In this document: positions 17,135 to 24,938 of the stretch, in pieces
How the letters are laid out: each line of letters starts with the position of its first letter
Numbering within the stretch: the stretch's first letter is position 1
Source: Saprospiraceae bacterium UBA6168
GTDB lineage: Bacteria; Bacteroidota; Bacteroidia; Chitinophagales; Saprospiraceae
Direction: 5' to 3'
Assembly (NCBI GenBank): GCA_002435785.1
Contig: DIUC01000053.1
Location: 15,399 to 76,485 of the forward strand
DNA: 61,087 bases
The notes under the pieces: model-generated
The model's database searches: none
What the model saw: the letters and a program-made list of their open reading frames with translations, nothing else
What the model was told of the DNA's origin: nothing
Translations under genes and position numbers: made by a program

Positions 17135-18130
17135 CTATTTCAGGTGGGAGTTTGCATCCTTGACTTGACTGTTGCCACCTGCATACACTGCATAGTTAAA
17201 CCCTGACTGGATGCTGTAAGCCCCTATTTGGCCCTGCTTGTTAATGGCAATAAAACCAACCTGAATGTCCTTGAAGTCTTTGTATTTGTTGATGACCCTG
17301 CCCACTGCCTCTTCGCAAGCCTGCTGTGGGCTGCGGCCTTGTCGCATCAGTTCGACCACCAAAAAACTTCCCACCGCCCTGATAACCGCCTCGCCAAGCC
17401 CGGTGGCGGCTGCCCCTCCCACCTCATTGTCCACATACAAGCCAGCGCCGATGATGGGCGAATCCCCCACCCTTCCACGCATCTTGTACGCCAATCCGCT
17501 CGTGGTACAAGCCCCAGCAATGTCGCCCTTTTGGTCAATGGTTAACATCCCGATGGTATCGTGAACTTCCACGTTGATTTTGGGTGCATAGTTGGAGGTC
17601 TCCTTCCATTTTTCCCAAGCCTCTTTTGATGCTTCGGTGAGCAGGTTTTCCCTTTTGAAACCCTGGGCCAGCGCAAACTCCAACGCCCCCTCCCCCACCA
17701 AAATCACGTGGGGAGTTTTCTCCATCACCCGCCTTGCTACCGAAATAGGGTGCACGATGTGCTCCAAAGCGCACACCGAGCCGCAGCCACCATCGGGGGC
17801 CATGATACACGCATCCAGTGTCACCCGGCCATCCCGGTCGGGCGCCCCACCGATGCCCACCGTGGTGTTTTCCTCGTCGGCTTCAATGACCATCACACCC
17901 TGCTCCACGGCATCGAGCGCACTGCCGCCGTTGCTTAGGATTTTCCACGCTGCCTCGTTCGCTTTTGTACCAAAATCCCAAGTAGCTATGGCTAAGGGCC
18001 AGGTAGGCGGTTCAGTGGAAGTTTGCTGTTCGGCAGCGGATTCTGAGCACGATGCGAGGGTGGTTCCACCAAGAGTGGCAGCGACCGAGCCAATGACTGT
18101 TTGTTGGAGAAAATTTCTACGGGTGACCAT
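17135..18130 (-). CDS. N4-(beta-N-acetylglucosaminyl)-L-asparaginase (glycosylasparaginase), Ntn hydrolase
   Basis: 331 residues from the ATG at 18130. The autoprocessing site HDTIGM is present, with T192 as the N-terminal nucleophile after self-cleavage, followed by GDIAGACTTSGLAYKMRGRVGDSPIIGAGLY, the substrate-binding part of the family. The enzyme hydrolyses the GlcNAc-asparagine bond in glycoprotein breakdown. The N-terminus carries a twin-arginine motif (TRRNFLQ), a hydrophobic stretch and a lipobox-like LASC, so it is probably exported and may be a lipoprotein. A longer frame begins at 18163, but a promoter at 18157-18184 overlaps it, so the downstream ATG is preferred. Confidence 0.92.
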   Translation of the reverse strand: MVTRRNFLQQTVIGSVAATLGGTTLASCSESAAEQQTSTEPPTWPLAIATWDFGTKANEAAWKILSNGGSALDAVEQGVMVIEADEENTTVGIGGAPDRDGRVTLDACIMAPDGGCGSVCALEHIVHPISVARRVMEKTPHVILVGEGALEFALAQGFKRENLLTEASKEAWEKWKETSNYAPKINVEVHDTIGMLTIDQKGDIAGACTTSGLAYKMRGRVGDSPIIGAGLYVDNEVGGAAATGLGEAVIRAVGSFLVVELMRQGRSPQQACEEAVGRVINKYKDFKDIQVGFIAINKQGQIGAYSIQSGFNYAVYAGGNSQVKDANSHLK

Positions 18131-18156
18131 CTTTGCTACTTTTGTTGCGAAAAGCA

Positions 18157-18184
18157 CAAACATAGCAATTCTGTTGTCATCAAA
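18157..18184 (-). promoter_or_regulatory. Promoter of the glycosylasparaginase gene
   Basis: On the minus strand TTTG (18184-18181) is followed after 16 bases by TATGTTTG (18164-18157), a full Bacteroidota promoter. The predicted transcript would begin near 18150 and carry a leader of about 20 bases to the ATG at 18130. Confidence 0.65.
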
Positions 18185-18200
18185 TACTTCTGCCCAAAAT

Positions 18201-19088
18201 ATGCAACCAATAGGGGCTTTTTTTGTGAAAATTTTGGTCCGGCTTGTCGGCTACCTACCGTTTTGGGGAATTTGGTTGCTGTCAGACCTGCTCGGTTTTG
18301 TGCTTAACCATGTGGTAAGTTATCGAAAGAAAGTAATCCATGAAAACCTGAGGAACTCCTTCCCCGAAAAAAAGGATGTGGAAATCCAGCAAATTGCCTA
18401 CCAGTTTTACCGCCATTTCTCCGACATCCTGCTCGAAAGCGTGAAGGGACTGACCCTTTCCAAAGCAGAAATACAACGGCGGTTCGTGTACCGCAACCCC
18501 GAAATCTTCCACCCACTTTTTGAAACAGAACAAAGTGCCATCTTGCTCGGCAGCCATTTTGGCAATTGGGAGTGGGGCGTACTATCTTTTCCGTTGGCCG
18601 TCAAGCACCGGGTACTTGGCGTTTATAAACCCCTGAAAAATAAGCCCTTAGAAACTTACTTGAACTCGCTCCGCAAACAATGGGGCCTCTCGCTGACCGA
18701 CATGGCGCACACTGGCCGGGCTGTTGTCAACCTTCGGGGCCGGCCCACCATCTGCGTCCTGATTGCAGACCAAACGCCCTCCGACATCCACAACGCCCAC
18801 TGGGTCACCTTCCTCTATCAGGACACCCCCTTCCTGCATGGCATGGACAAACTCGCCCGACAGACTGGCTACCCGGTTTTCTATTTTGAAATTGAGCGGG
18901 TGCGACGGGGGTTCTACCAAGTCTCCTTCACCGAGCTTTGCCTCACGCCAAAGACCTTTTCCGAAGGGGAAATTACCCGACTTTACGCCGAACGATTGGA
19001 GGCCACCATCCGGAAGTCGCCCGCCAATTGGCTTTGGTCGCATCGCCGCTGGAAGCGGAAACGTCCGGCTGCCAAGCCTTCCAACTAA
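18201..19088 (+). CDS. LpxL/HtrB-type lipid A acyltransferase family protein
   Basis: 295 residues from the ATG at 18201; the frame is open further upstream but only as antisense of the asparaginase gene. An N-terminal membrane segment (FFVKILVRLVGYLPFWGIWLL) is followed by the acyltransferase motif HFGNWE (H119, E124; HX4E) and ICVLIADQTPSD. The family adds acyl chains to lipid A precursors at the inner membrane; Bacteroidota also use relatives on other lipids. A TACTTTTG -7-like element lies at 18137-18144 without a clear partner. The gene ends one base from the convergent pgi. Confidence 0.9.
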   Translation: MQPIGAFFVKILVRLVGYLPFWGIWLLSDLLGFVLNHVVSYRKKVIHENLRNSFPEKKDVEIQQIAYQFYRHFSDILLESVKGLTLSKAEIQRRFVYRNPEIFHPLFETEQSAILLGSHFGNWEWGVLSFPLAVKHRVLGVYKPLKNKPLETYLNSLRKQWGLSLTDMAHTGRAVVNLRGRPTICVLIADQTPSDIHNAHWVTFLYQDTPFLHGMDKLARQTGYPVFYFEIERVRRGFYQVSFTELCLTPKTFSEGEITRLYAERLEATIRKSPANWLWSHRRWKRKRPAAKPSN

Positions 19089-19089
19089 A

Positions 19090-20394
19090 TCAAGGTTTCC
19101 CCAACAGCCGGAACATGTTCGTTTTGTAAGCCTCCACGCCCGGTTGGTCAAACGGGTTCACGCCCAACAAGTAGCCGCTGACAGCACAAGCTTTTTCAAA
19201 AAAGAAGAACAAATAGCCCAAGTGGTAGGCGGTCGCCGCTGGGAGATTGATGCGGAGATTGGGCACATTACCATCGGTATGCGCATGCAAGGTGCCCTCG
19301 GCTGCTTTTTTGTTCACATAGTCCATCGTCTTTCCAGAGAGGTAGTTGAGGCCGTCGAGGTCGGAGGCAGCGGGTTCCAGCACGATGTCGCAAGCGGGAT
19401 GCTCAATGTTCAGCAGCGTTTCGAAGAGGTGGCGCCTCCCATCCTGCACGTATTGGCCAAGCGAGTGCAGGTCGGTGGTGAAGTCGGCGCTGGCGGTAAA
19501 AAGCCCTTTTCCATCCTTGCCCTCCGACTCTCCATATAGCTGCTTCCACCACTCAGCCACGTAGTGCAACTGTGGCTCGTAGTTGATGAGCATTTCGATG
19601 GCCTTACCTTTATTGTATAGGATGTTGCGAAGCGCCGCATATTGCAGGGCAGGATTTTTTTCAAATGGGGCTTTGCAATCGTGCATGGCCTCGGCGGCCC
19701 CTTTCATCAGTTCGTCAATGGAAATGCCAGCCACGGCAATGGGCAGCAGTCCCACAGCGGTGAGCACGGAGAAGCGGCCTCCCACGTCGTCGGGCACGGC
19801 AAAGGTCTCGTAGCCTTGCTCTGTGGATAGTTTTTTTAAAGCACCCCGCTGCGTGTCGGTGGTGGCATAAATGCGTTCACGAGCGCCTTCCCGACCATAT
19901 TTCTCCTCCAATTTCTGCTTAAAAATGCGGAACGCAATGGCCGGCTCTGTGGTCGTGCCCGACTTTGAAATTACGTTGACCGAAAAATTGCGGTCGCCAA
20001 TAAGTTCGAGCAAGTGGGTGAGATAGACGGGCGAGAGATTTGTGCCTGCAAAGTATATTTCGGGGGCATTGCGCTGTTCTTTTGACAAGTTGTTGTAAAA
20101 GGTATGCGACAGCATTTCGATGGCGGCCTTTGCCCCAAGGTACGACCCCCCGATGCCGATGACTACCAGCACTTCTGATTGCTGTTGGATTCGGTTGGCT
20201 GCCACTTTAATGCGGTTGAACTCCGCTTGGTCGTAGTTTTGCGGCAGGTCGAGCCAACCCAAAAATTCGTTGCCCGGCCCCTTTCTGCTTTCTAGCAGCT
20301 TGGCGGCAGCTTCCGCAGGTTCGGCCATTTGGCTAACTTCGTGCGGCAATACATAAGGCTGTGCGGAGGAATAATCGAAACTGAGTTTTTTCAT
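19090..20394 (-). CDS. pgi: Glucose-6-phosphate isomerase
   Basis: 434 residues, the shorter bacterial form. It interconverts glucose-6-phosphate and fructose-6-phosphate in glycolysis and gluconeogenesis. Visible family signatures are IGIGGSYLGAKAAIEML, VISKSGTTTEPAIAFR (141-156), DDVGGRFSVLTAVGLLP and the catalytic glutamate in YGESEGK (E289). It ends almost back to back with the acyltransferase gene and diverges from yraN; a 43-bp gap holds both upstream regions. Confidence 0.96.
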   Translation of the reverse strand: MKKLSFDYSSAQPYVLPHEVSQMAEPAEAAAKLLESRKGPGNEFLGWLDLPQNYDQAEFNRIKVAANRIQQQSEVLVVIGIGGSYLGAKAAIEMLSHTFYNNLSKEQRNAPEIYFAGTNLSPVYLTHLLELIGDRNFSVNVISKSGTTTEPAIAFRIFKQKLEEKYGREGARERIYATTDTQRGALKKLSTEQGYETFAVPDDVGGRFSVLTAVGLLPIAVAGISIDELMKGAAEAMHDCKAPFEKNPALQYAALRNILYNKGKAIEMLINYEPQLHYVAEWWKQLYGESEGKDGKGLFTASADFTTDLHSLGQYVQDGRRHLFETLLNIEHPACDIVLEPAASDLDGLNYLSGKTMDYVNKKAAEGTLHAHTDGNVPNLRINLPAATAYHLGYLFFFFEKACAVSGYLLGVNPFDQPGVEAYKTNMFRLLGKP

Positions 20395-20437
20395 TTTGAA
20401 ACGGTCGTTTTAAAAACGGCGAAAGTTATAAAAAATC

Positions 20438-20803
20438 ATGGCGAACCACCTTGACACTGGCAAACATGGGGAAGAAATTGCGGTCGAATATTTGCGCCAG
20501 CAAGGATTTGAGATTTTGGAAACCAACTGGCGGCACCGCAGGCTGGAGGTTGACATCATCGCCAAGGACGGCAGCGTGTTGGTGTTCGTAGAGGTGAAAA
20601 CCCGCAGCTATGACTATTTTGGCCGCCCGGAGGAGTTCATCACGCCAGCAAAAGAACGCCGAATTGCGGAGGCCGCTGCTGCCTTCATGGAGCTTTCTGG
20701 GCACGATTGGGCCATGCGCTTCGATGTGGTTTCCGTTTTGAAGGATAAAGATGGTGGATTCAAAGTTGAGCATATCCGGGACGCTTTTTTCCCTGGCTTG
20801 TAA
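20438..20803 (+). CDS. YraN/UPF0102 family nuclease-fold protein
   Basis: 121 residues, typical for the family. The restriction-endonuclease-like core is present: GEEIAVEYLRQQGFEILETN, then D39 and the E52-V-K54 of VFVEVKTR. Members are usually encoded near replication or repair genes, but their role is poorly defined. The ATG is preferred because the conserved GKHGEEIA stretch begins at residue 8. It is convergent with the biotin carrier gene, ending four bases before it. Confidence 0.92.
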   Translation: MANHLDTGKHGEEIAVEYLRQQGFEILETNWRHRRLEVDIIAKDGSVLVFVEVKTRSYDYFGRPEEFITPAKERRIAEAAAAFMELSGHDWAMRFDVVSVLKDKDGGFKVEHIRDAFFPGL

Positions 20804-20807
20804 CGGC

Positions 20808-21296
20808 TCATTCCATTTCAATCAAAACAGCTCCCTTGTCAACGGGTTTCCCTTTGGAAACAACCACCCTTTTCACTTTGCCCTCTCCCGGCGATTTGAT
20901 GATGTTTTCCATTTTCATGGCTTCCAGGATTAGCATTGGTTCTCCATGCACCACCTCCTGTCCCGGTTCGACCAAAATACTCAGCACAAGACCTGGCATG
21001 GGTGCTTTGATGGCGCTAATTTTATGGACGACATTGGCGCTCAGTCCCATTTTTTTTACCAATAGGTCATATTCGTCCTGGATTTTGACGCTGTGGGACT
21101 TTCCGTTCAGTTTGAGGTGGACGGCTTTAGCATGACTGTCCACCGCAATCACCTCCGCACGGTAAGCAATGCCATGATGCAGGATATGGTACTGCCCTTG
21201 GCCTGTTTGAACGGCATCCAACTGTTCAGGGGCTGATGCAGTCAATTCTATTTCTGCTTTGTCGTTGACGATGGCTATGTATTTTTCAGCTTGCAT
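20808..21296 (-). CDS. Biotin carboxyl carrier protein (biotinyl domain protein)
   Basis: 162 residues. The C-terminal biotinyl domain carries EAMKMEN with the biotin-accepting lysine K128, preceded by APMPGLVLSILVEPGQEV. The N-terminal half resembles the linker/BT region of acetyl-, propionyl- or methylcrotonyl-CoA carboxylase alpha subunits. In Bacteroidota this stand-alone form usually serves a biotin-dependent acyl-CoA carboxylase or decarboxylase, but no carboxylase subunit is next to it here, so the partner enzyme is unknown. Confidence 0.9.
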   Translation of the reverse strand: MQAEKYIAIVNDKAEIELTASAPEQLDAVQTGQGQYHILHHGIAYRAEVIAVDSHAKAVHLKLNGKSHSVKIQDEYDLLVKKMGLSANVVHKISAIKAPMPGLVLSILVEPGQEVVHGEPMLILEAMKMENIIKSPGEGKVKRVVVSKGKPVDKGAVLIEME

Positions 21297-21322
21297 ATTT
21301 TAAGCGATTAAGAATCATTGCC

Positions 21323-21709
21323 TTACTGAGGCTTCAACTTTCCCAATTTTGACATGAAAATCGTTTCAAACGAGGTAAAGACGATGTAGTTCAGGAAGAA
21401 TGGGATGAGAAAAAGGTTGTCCGTGGGCTTGAAGATGCGGTGGTACGCAAGTACCAGCGCTACCGTGAGAAACATTTTCACAAAGGTAAAAATCATCACA
21501 AGTCTCGTGAACGCATTTTTGTCCGAACTCTTCGCTGCCGATGAAGATGGGAAGTAAATACCAGCAGACAGCGCAGCAAAAAACACCAGTCCAGCAAAGG
21601 ACACCAGCCTGTAGGGTGCAAAGGGCTGGAATATATGGAGGAAAAAAAGAACAAACCCAGTGAGTAGGGTGATGAGGATGAGTTGGAAAAGGAAACGTTG
21701 ATTGCTCAT
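21323..21709 (-). CDS. Small four-helix membrane protein, possibly AtpI-like
   Basis: 128 residues from the ATG at 21709; the longer frame to 21907 runs through a hairpin and is not believable. Four hydrophobic segments are visible (about 8-27, 34-52, 75-93, 101-118), with short charged loops. The pattern KMFLTVALVLAYHR ... FFLNYIVFTSFETIFMSKL resembles Bacteroidota proteins encoded next to bactofilin and ahead of the F0F1 ATP synthase (AtpI-like), but no atp genes follow here. Function is not established. Confidence 0.7.
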   Translation of the reverse strand: MSNQRFLFQLILITLLTGFVLFFLHIFQPFAPYRLVSFAGLVFFAALSAGIYFPSSSAAKSSDKNAFTRLVMIFTFVKMFLTVALVLAYHRIFKPTDNLFLIPFFLNYIVFTSFETIFMSKLGKLKPQ

Positions 21710-21854
21710 TAGTCGGCGAAAGAAAAAAGGGCAGGTGAATGAAAAAGACACCCCACGGTCGGGGATTACAAAGCGAGGTAAGGTAGCAAAGCATCTTTGC
21801 GGCGGTCTCGCAACAAAGCTTCCATGAGCATGGCAGGAGGCCAAAAAACAAGGA

Positions 21855-21916
21855 CGTATATCGTTGACGGAGAAGGGACTATTTTCAAGTCCCGCCCAAC
21901 CGTACAACGATATACG
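21855..21916 (-). terminator. Strong hairpin downstream of the bactofilin gene
   Basis: Outer arms CGTATATCGTTG / CAACGATATACG (12 bp perfect) enclose further pairs ACGG / CCGT and GGGACT / AGTCCC. On the minus strand a T-rich stretch (TCCTTGTTTTTTGG) follows, so it likely terminates bactofilin transcription. Confidence 0.72.
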
Positions 21917-21961
21917 CCCGAAAGTTTGCTTGCTGCCTTTCCAGCAAATTCCAGCAAAGCC

Positions 21962-22465
21962 TTAATTCGCTTTGGCAAATTCACCAACTTTACCAGATAT
22001 GGCCTTGGCTTCCGATTCGGAATTGACCACTTTCTTGGCTTCCGAAGAAGATTTAAAAGCTCCGTTACCGTTGGAGTAGCTGTTGTCGCCTACTACTTTA
22101 TAGGTACCGCTGATGACAGCGCCAGATTGGACAATCAGCTTGCCATAAGTTACGTCGCCGAAAACTTTGGCGGTTTCGCGAATGTTGAGCAGTTCTGCCA
22201 CATTGAGAATGCCGTCAAAGCGGCCTTCAATCACGGCATTTTGGCACTTGACCGTGCCTTCAATTACACCGGAAGGACCGATGATGACCTTGGCATCGCA
22301 AACCAAATCGCCTTTGATGGTGCCATCAATGCGAATGTCGTTGGTTGCCTTCACTTTTCCCTCAACCACTGTACCCTGAACCAAGCTGTTGAGTGAATGG
22401 GAGGAGGCAGAAGGGATGATGCTGCCCGCTTTTGCTACGTCTTTGTTCTTGTTACTTCCAAACAT
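21962..22465 (-). CDS. Bactofilin (polymer-forming cytoskeletal protein)
   Basis: 167 residues from the ATG at 22465; the frame extends to 22501 but the homologous start is MFGSNKNK. The central right-handed beta-helix repeats are visible: VVEGKVKATNDIRIDGTIKG, DAKVIIGPSGVIEGTVKC, NAVIEGRFDGILNVAELLNI, RETAKVFGDVTYGKLIVQSG. Bactofilins polymerise without nucleotides and organise envelope or shape functions in the cytoplasm. The C-terminal 30 residues are low-complexity and charged. A strong hairpin after the stop separates it from the small membrane protein gene. Confidence 0.93.
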   Translation of the reverse strand: MFGSNKNKDVAKAGSIIPSASSHSLNSLVQGTVVEGKVKATNDIRIDGTIKGDLVCDAKVIIGPSGVIEGTVKCQNAVIEGRFDGILNVAELLNIRETAKVFGDVTYGKLIVQSGAVISGTYKVVGDNSYSNGNGAFKSSSEAKKVVNSESEAKAISGKVGEFAKAN

Positions 22466-22774
22466 AGGATTGAGATTTAGTTTCAAATACTTTGCGTACA
22501 ATTCGCTCGCTATCCTCTGACAATGAGGACAAAAAGCATTTCAGTTTGAAAAATGTGTAGTCCGTGCGTTTTCTCAAAGACCGTTTAGAAACCCGAAGGT
22601 AGCATTTTTTATTTTATCGTTCAAAAATGAACCAAAATTTTCAGTTGGGTTTCGCCACGATTGCAACTGCACAGATGGTGCCCCAAACTGCCAAAAACAA
22701 AGCTACCCGCCGAAACAATGTCCTGGCGGGTAGCTTTGTTCAAAATAGGTTGCGGTTTGTACCGCCCTGCTATT
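22466..22774. other. Intergenic stretch between bactofilin and PorP/SprF genes
   Basis: About 310 bp without a gene. It holds the PorP/SprF terminator (22696-22740) and presumably the bactofilin promoter; no full promoter match was found. Confidence 0.5.
22696..22740 (-). terminator. Rho-independent terminator of the second PorP/SprF gene
   Basis: A 16-bp perfect stem (AACAAAGCTACCCGCC / its reverse complement) with a 13-base loop is followed on the minus strand by a T-run (GTTTTTGG). It lies 35 bp after the stop codon. Confidence 0.88.
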
Positions 22775-23830
22775 TTAGAAATTCGGGCAGTAAACGCCAC
22801 GACGTTGGTCGCCACAGAATTTGTAGGCCAATGCAAATTCAAATGCACCGTTGTTGTTGCTCGCAGGTTTCAACGCCGAAACGTTTACGTCATAGCTGAA
22901 GCCAAGCGTGAACTGGTTGTAGTCAAAACGAGTGGACAATATCAGTGCATCGGTCAAGACACCTGTCTCCACTTTGTTCGAGACCCGCACCCAAGCACCA
23001 AAATGTACCGCTTGGTAGTTGCTGAAATTGCCACGGCCACTGCCCAGAAGGAATTTAAGGCTGGTACCTGAATTCACTTGGAACGATGGCCCTTGCTTCA
23101 TCACAATCACGCCAGGCACAAGGCCCATCCGTGGTGCAATCTCAAACTCACCACCAGCGTGAATGGTGAAGCGACTGTAAAGGAAATCCTTGTTCTGAGA
23201 GCTGAAAGATTGGTCAGCCCTGTTCAAGTGGTGGTAGGCAGCACCTGCATAAAAATTGTTGTTGTCATCGAAAACCGAGAACCAAAGCAGACCTGCTGCG
23301 GCATCGGCAAAAAGGAAGTTGTCATCATTGAAGTTATTCTCAAACGAAGGGGCAGTCTCGTCGTATCCGCCTACTCCATTGTGCTGCGTTCCCCAACGAA
23401 GTTTCAGGAATTCAATGCTGCGCTGGGCCAAGCCCGCCTCGGCGCCAACCACCAAATAGTGCGCCTCTTTACGACTGCCTGCCATGCGCTTACTGTAAGA
23501 AAGCGATAGCTTTCCAGTCGTTGTTGCAAAATTGGCTTCACCAGCTTGGTCGCCCCAAAAAGTGCCACCAATGCCGAAGTTGTCGTAACGGCCAACTGGG
23601 ATTTTCTGGTCGTAGCTGACATTATAAGTGGAGTAAGCGTTGCTTTTCAGGACGCTCGCCCACTGGTTCCGGTAGTTGGCAGTCAGACGAATATTGCAAT
23701 TCATCAAACCAGTCATAGCCGGGTTAAGGTTGAGGGGGGACAGGTAGAATTGGGAAAAGTGAATATCCTGCGCAGATGCAGTTATCCCAGTTCCAATGAG
23801 AAGGACAAGAAGTAAATGTTTGAAATTCAT
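22775..23830 (-). CDS. PorP/SprF family type IX secretion membrane protein (second copy)
   Basis: 351 residues. A signal peptide (ends TASAQ) is followed by DIHFSQFYLSPLNLNPAMTG and ANYRNQWASV, the family hallmark, then alternating beta strands of an outer-membrane barrel. Unlike the 4916-5848 gene it has no CHU_C cargo gene next to it, so its client is unknown. It is a single-gene unit closed by a strong terminator at 22696-22740. Confidence 0.93.
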   Translation of the reverse strand: MNFKHLLLVLLIGTGITASAQDIHFSQFYLSPLNLNPAMTGLMNCNIRLTANYRNQWASVLKSNAYSTYNVSYDQKIPVGRYDNFGIGGTFWGDQAGEANFATTTGKLSLSYSKRMAGSRKEAHYLVVGAEAGLAQRSIEFLKLRWGTQHNGVGGYDETAPSFENNFNDDNFLFADAAAGLLWFSVFDDNNNFYAGAAYHHLNRADQSFSSQNKDFLYSRFTIHAGGEFEIAPRMGLVPGVIVMKQGPSFQVNSGTSLKFLLGSGRGNFSNYQAVHFGAWVRVSNKVETGVLTDALILSTRFDYNQFTLGFSYDVNVSALKPASNNNGAFEFALAYKFCGDQRRGVYCPNF

Positions 23831-24168
23831 TGTGTAACTGTTTAAAAAATCCTGATTAACGAGGGAATATTTTTCAACCGTCAGGACCTTCGAAATGCAA
23901 TGATAGTGAATCCTTGAAAACTGGGAGGGAATTGGCTGTTAAAATCTAAAAAAATGTTGCTCAGACGGCACAACCGATTTTTCCTAATCAAAATTAGCTC
24001 CAATTTTATTTTCTTGGTCACTTCTTGCCTCAAACGTAGTCCATTTGTCAAATATTTTGCACCAAAGTTGCTTGCTGTTTTGCCCCAAAAAGGAGTCCAT
24101 CGCCTGGTTTTTCCATATCGGCAGCCCAACTCAAGGCTTTTCAAAAAACCTACCCCCACTCCTCCTTG
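23831..24168. other. Gene-free AT-rich stretch upstream of PorP/SprF
   Basis: About 340 bp between the PorP/SprF start and the end of the GbsR-type gene, both minus strand. It probably carries the PorP/SprF promoter. I see no clear promoter pair, repeat or RNA gene. Confidence 0.45.
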
Positions 24169-24669
24169 CTACTTTACCATCTTTAAAAAAGACTTCACAA
24201 ACCAATCGGAGTCGGCTTTCAACAGCGTTTCCAACAAAGAGTCGGCCTTGCTGGAAAACAGGCGGATTTCTTTTACCATCTTCAAAAATTCTCGGATTTC
24301 AGGGGATTCTCCCTGCACAGCGGAGACCTCGTCCAGCACTTTAAGCACTGGTTCCAGTTCACGGCGCTTTCGGTTGGCGATTATTTTCCGAACCACTTCC
24401 CACATGTCCTTCTCTGCCACGAAAAATTCTTTCCGCTCACCCGTTTTCAACTCCTTGAAGACCAGCCCCCAGTCCATCAAGGCCCGGAGGTTCATGTTGA
24501 CATTGCCGATGGAGATTTGAAGCTCGTCCATGATGTCCTTGACGCAAAGCGGCTCAGGAGAAATGAGCAAAAGGGCATGAATCTGCGCCATGGTGCGGCT
24601 GATGCCCCAGTCACTGCCTACGGTGCCCCAGGCTTGAAGAAATTTTTCTTTTGCTAATTGGTATTCCAT
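24169..24669 (-). CDS. GbsR/MarR-type transcriptional regulator
   Basis: 166 residues. The winged HTH region (MAQIHALLLISPEPLCVKDI ... LQISIGNVNMNLRALMDWGL) matches the GbsR family of MarR-like repressors; the wing reads KTGERKEFFVAEKDMWEVV. The helical C-terminus is likely for dimerisation. In Bacilli GbsR controls choline and glycine-betaine uptake; in Bacteroidota the targets are mostly unknown. It diverges from the large T9SS gene at 24939 across 269 bp, which is a possible target site. Confidence 0.87.
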   Translation of the reverse strand: MEYQLAKEKFLQAWGTVGSDWGISRTMAQIHALLLISPEPLCVKDIMDELQISIGNVNMNLRALMDWGLVFKELKTGERKEFFVAEKDMWEVVRKIIANRKRRELEPVLKVLDEVSAVQGESPEIREFLKMVKEIRLFSSKADSLLETLLKADSDWFVKSFLKMVK

Positions 24670-24938
24670 GCAACAAAGTAGGTCAAGTTAGGGCGGGCTT
24701 TTTTAATCAATAAAACCAACTTGTTGGTTATCAACTATTTAGCTTTAAATTCGACCCGAAATCCAAGTTTGTTTTAGATAATTGTTTGCAAAGGAAGTCA
24801 TTTGAATTCAAATTATTATCACACCCAAAAACGAAACTTGGAATTCCAATCGGCCAAATGGCACGACCCTTGTTTCATTAGGCTGACCCTTCCCCCGTTT
24901 TCTCCCCCGCTCATTTTTTCTAATACACTCATCCTGAC

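Noticed and set aside
21766..21987. 73-residue minus-strand frame as an AtpZ-like gene after bactofilin
   Set aside because: It overlaps the bactofilin 3' end and the hairpin, and lacks the AtpZ membrane pattern.
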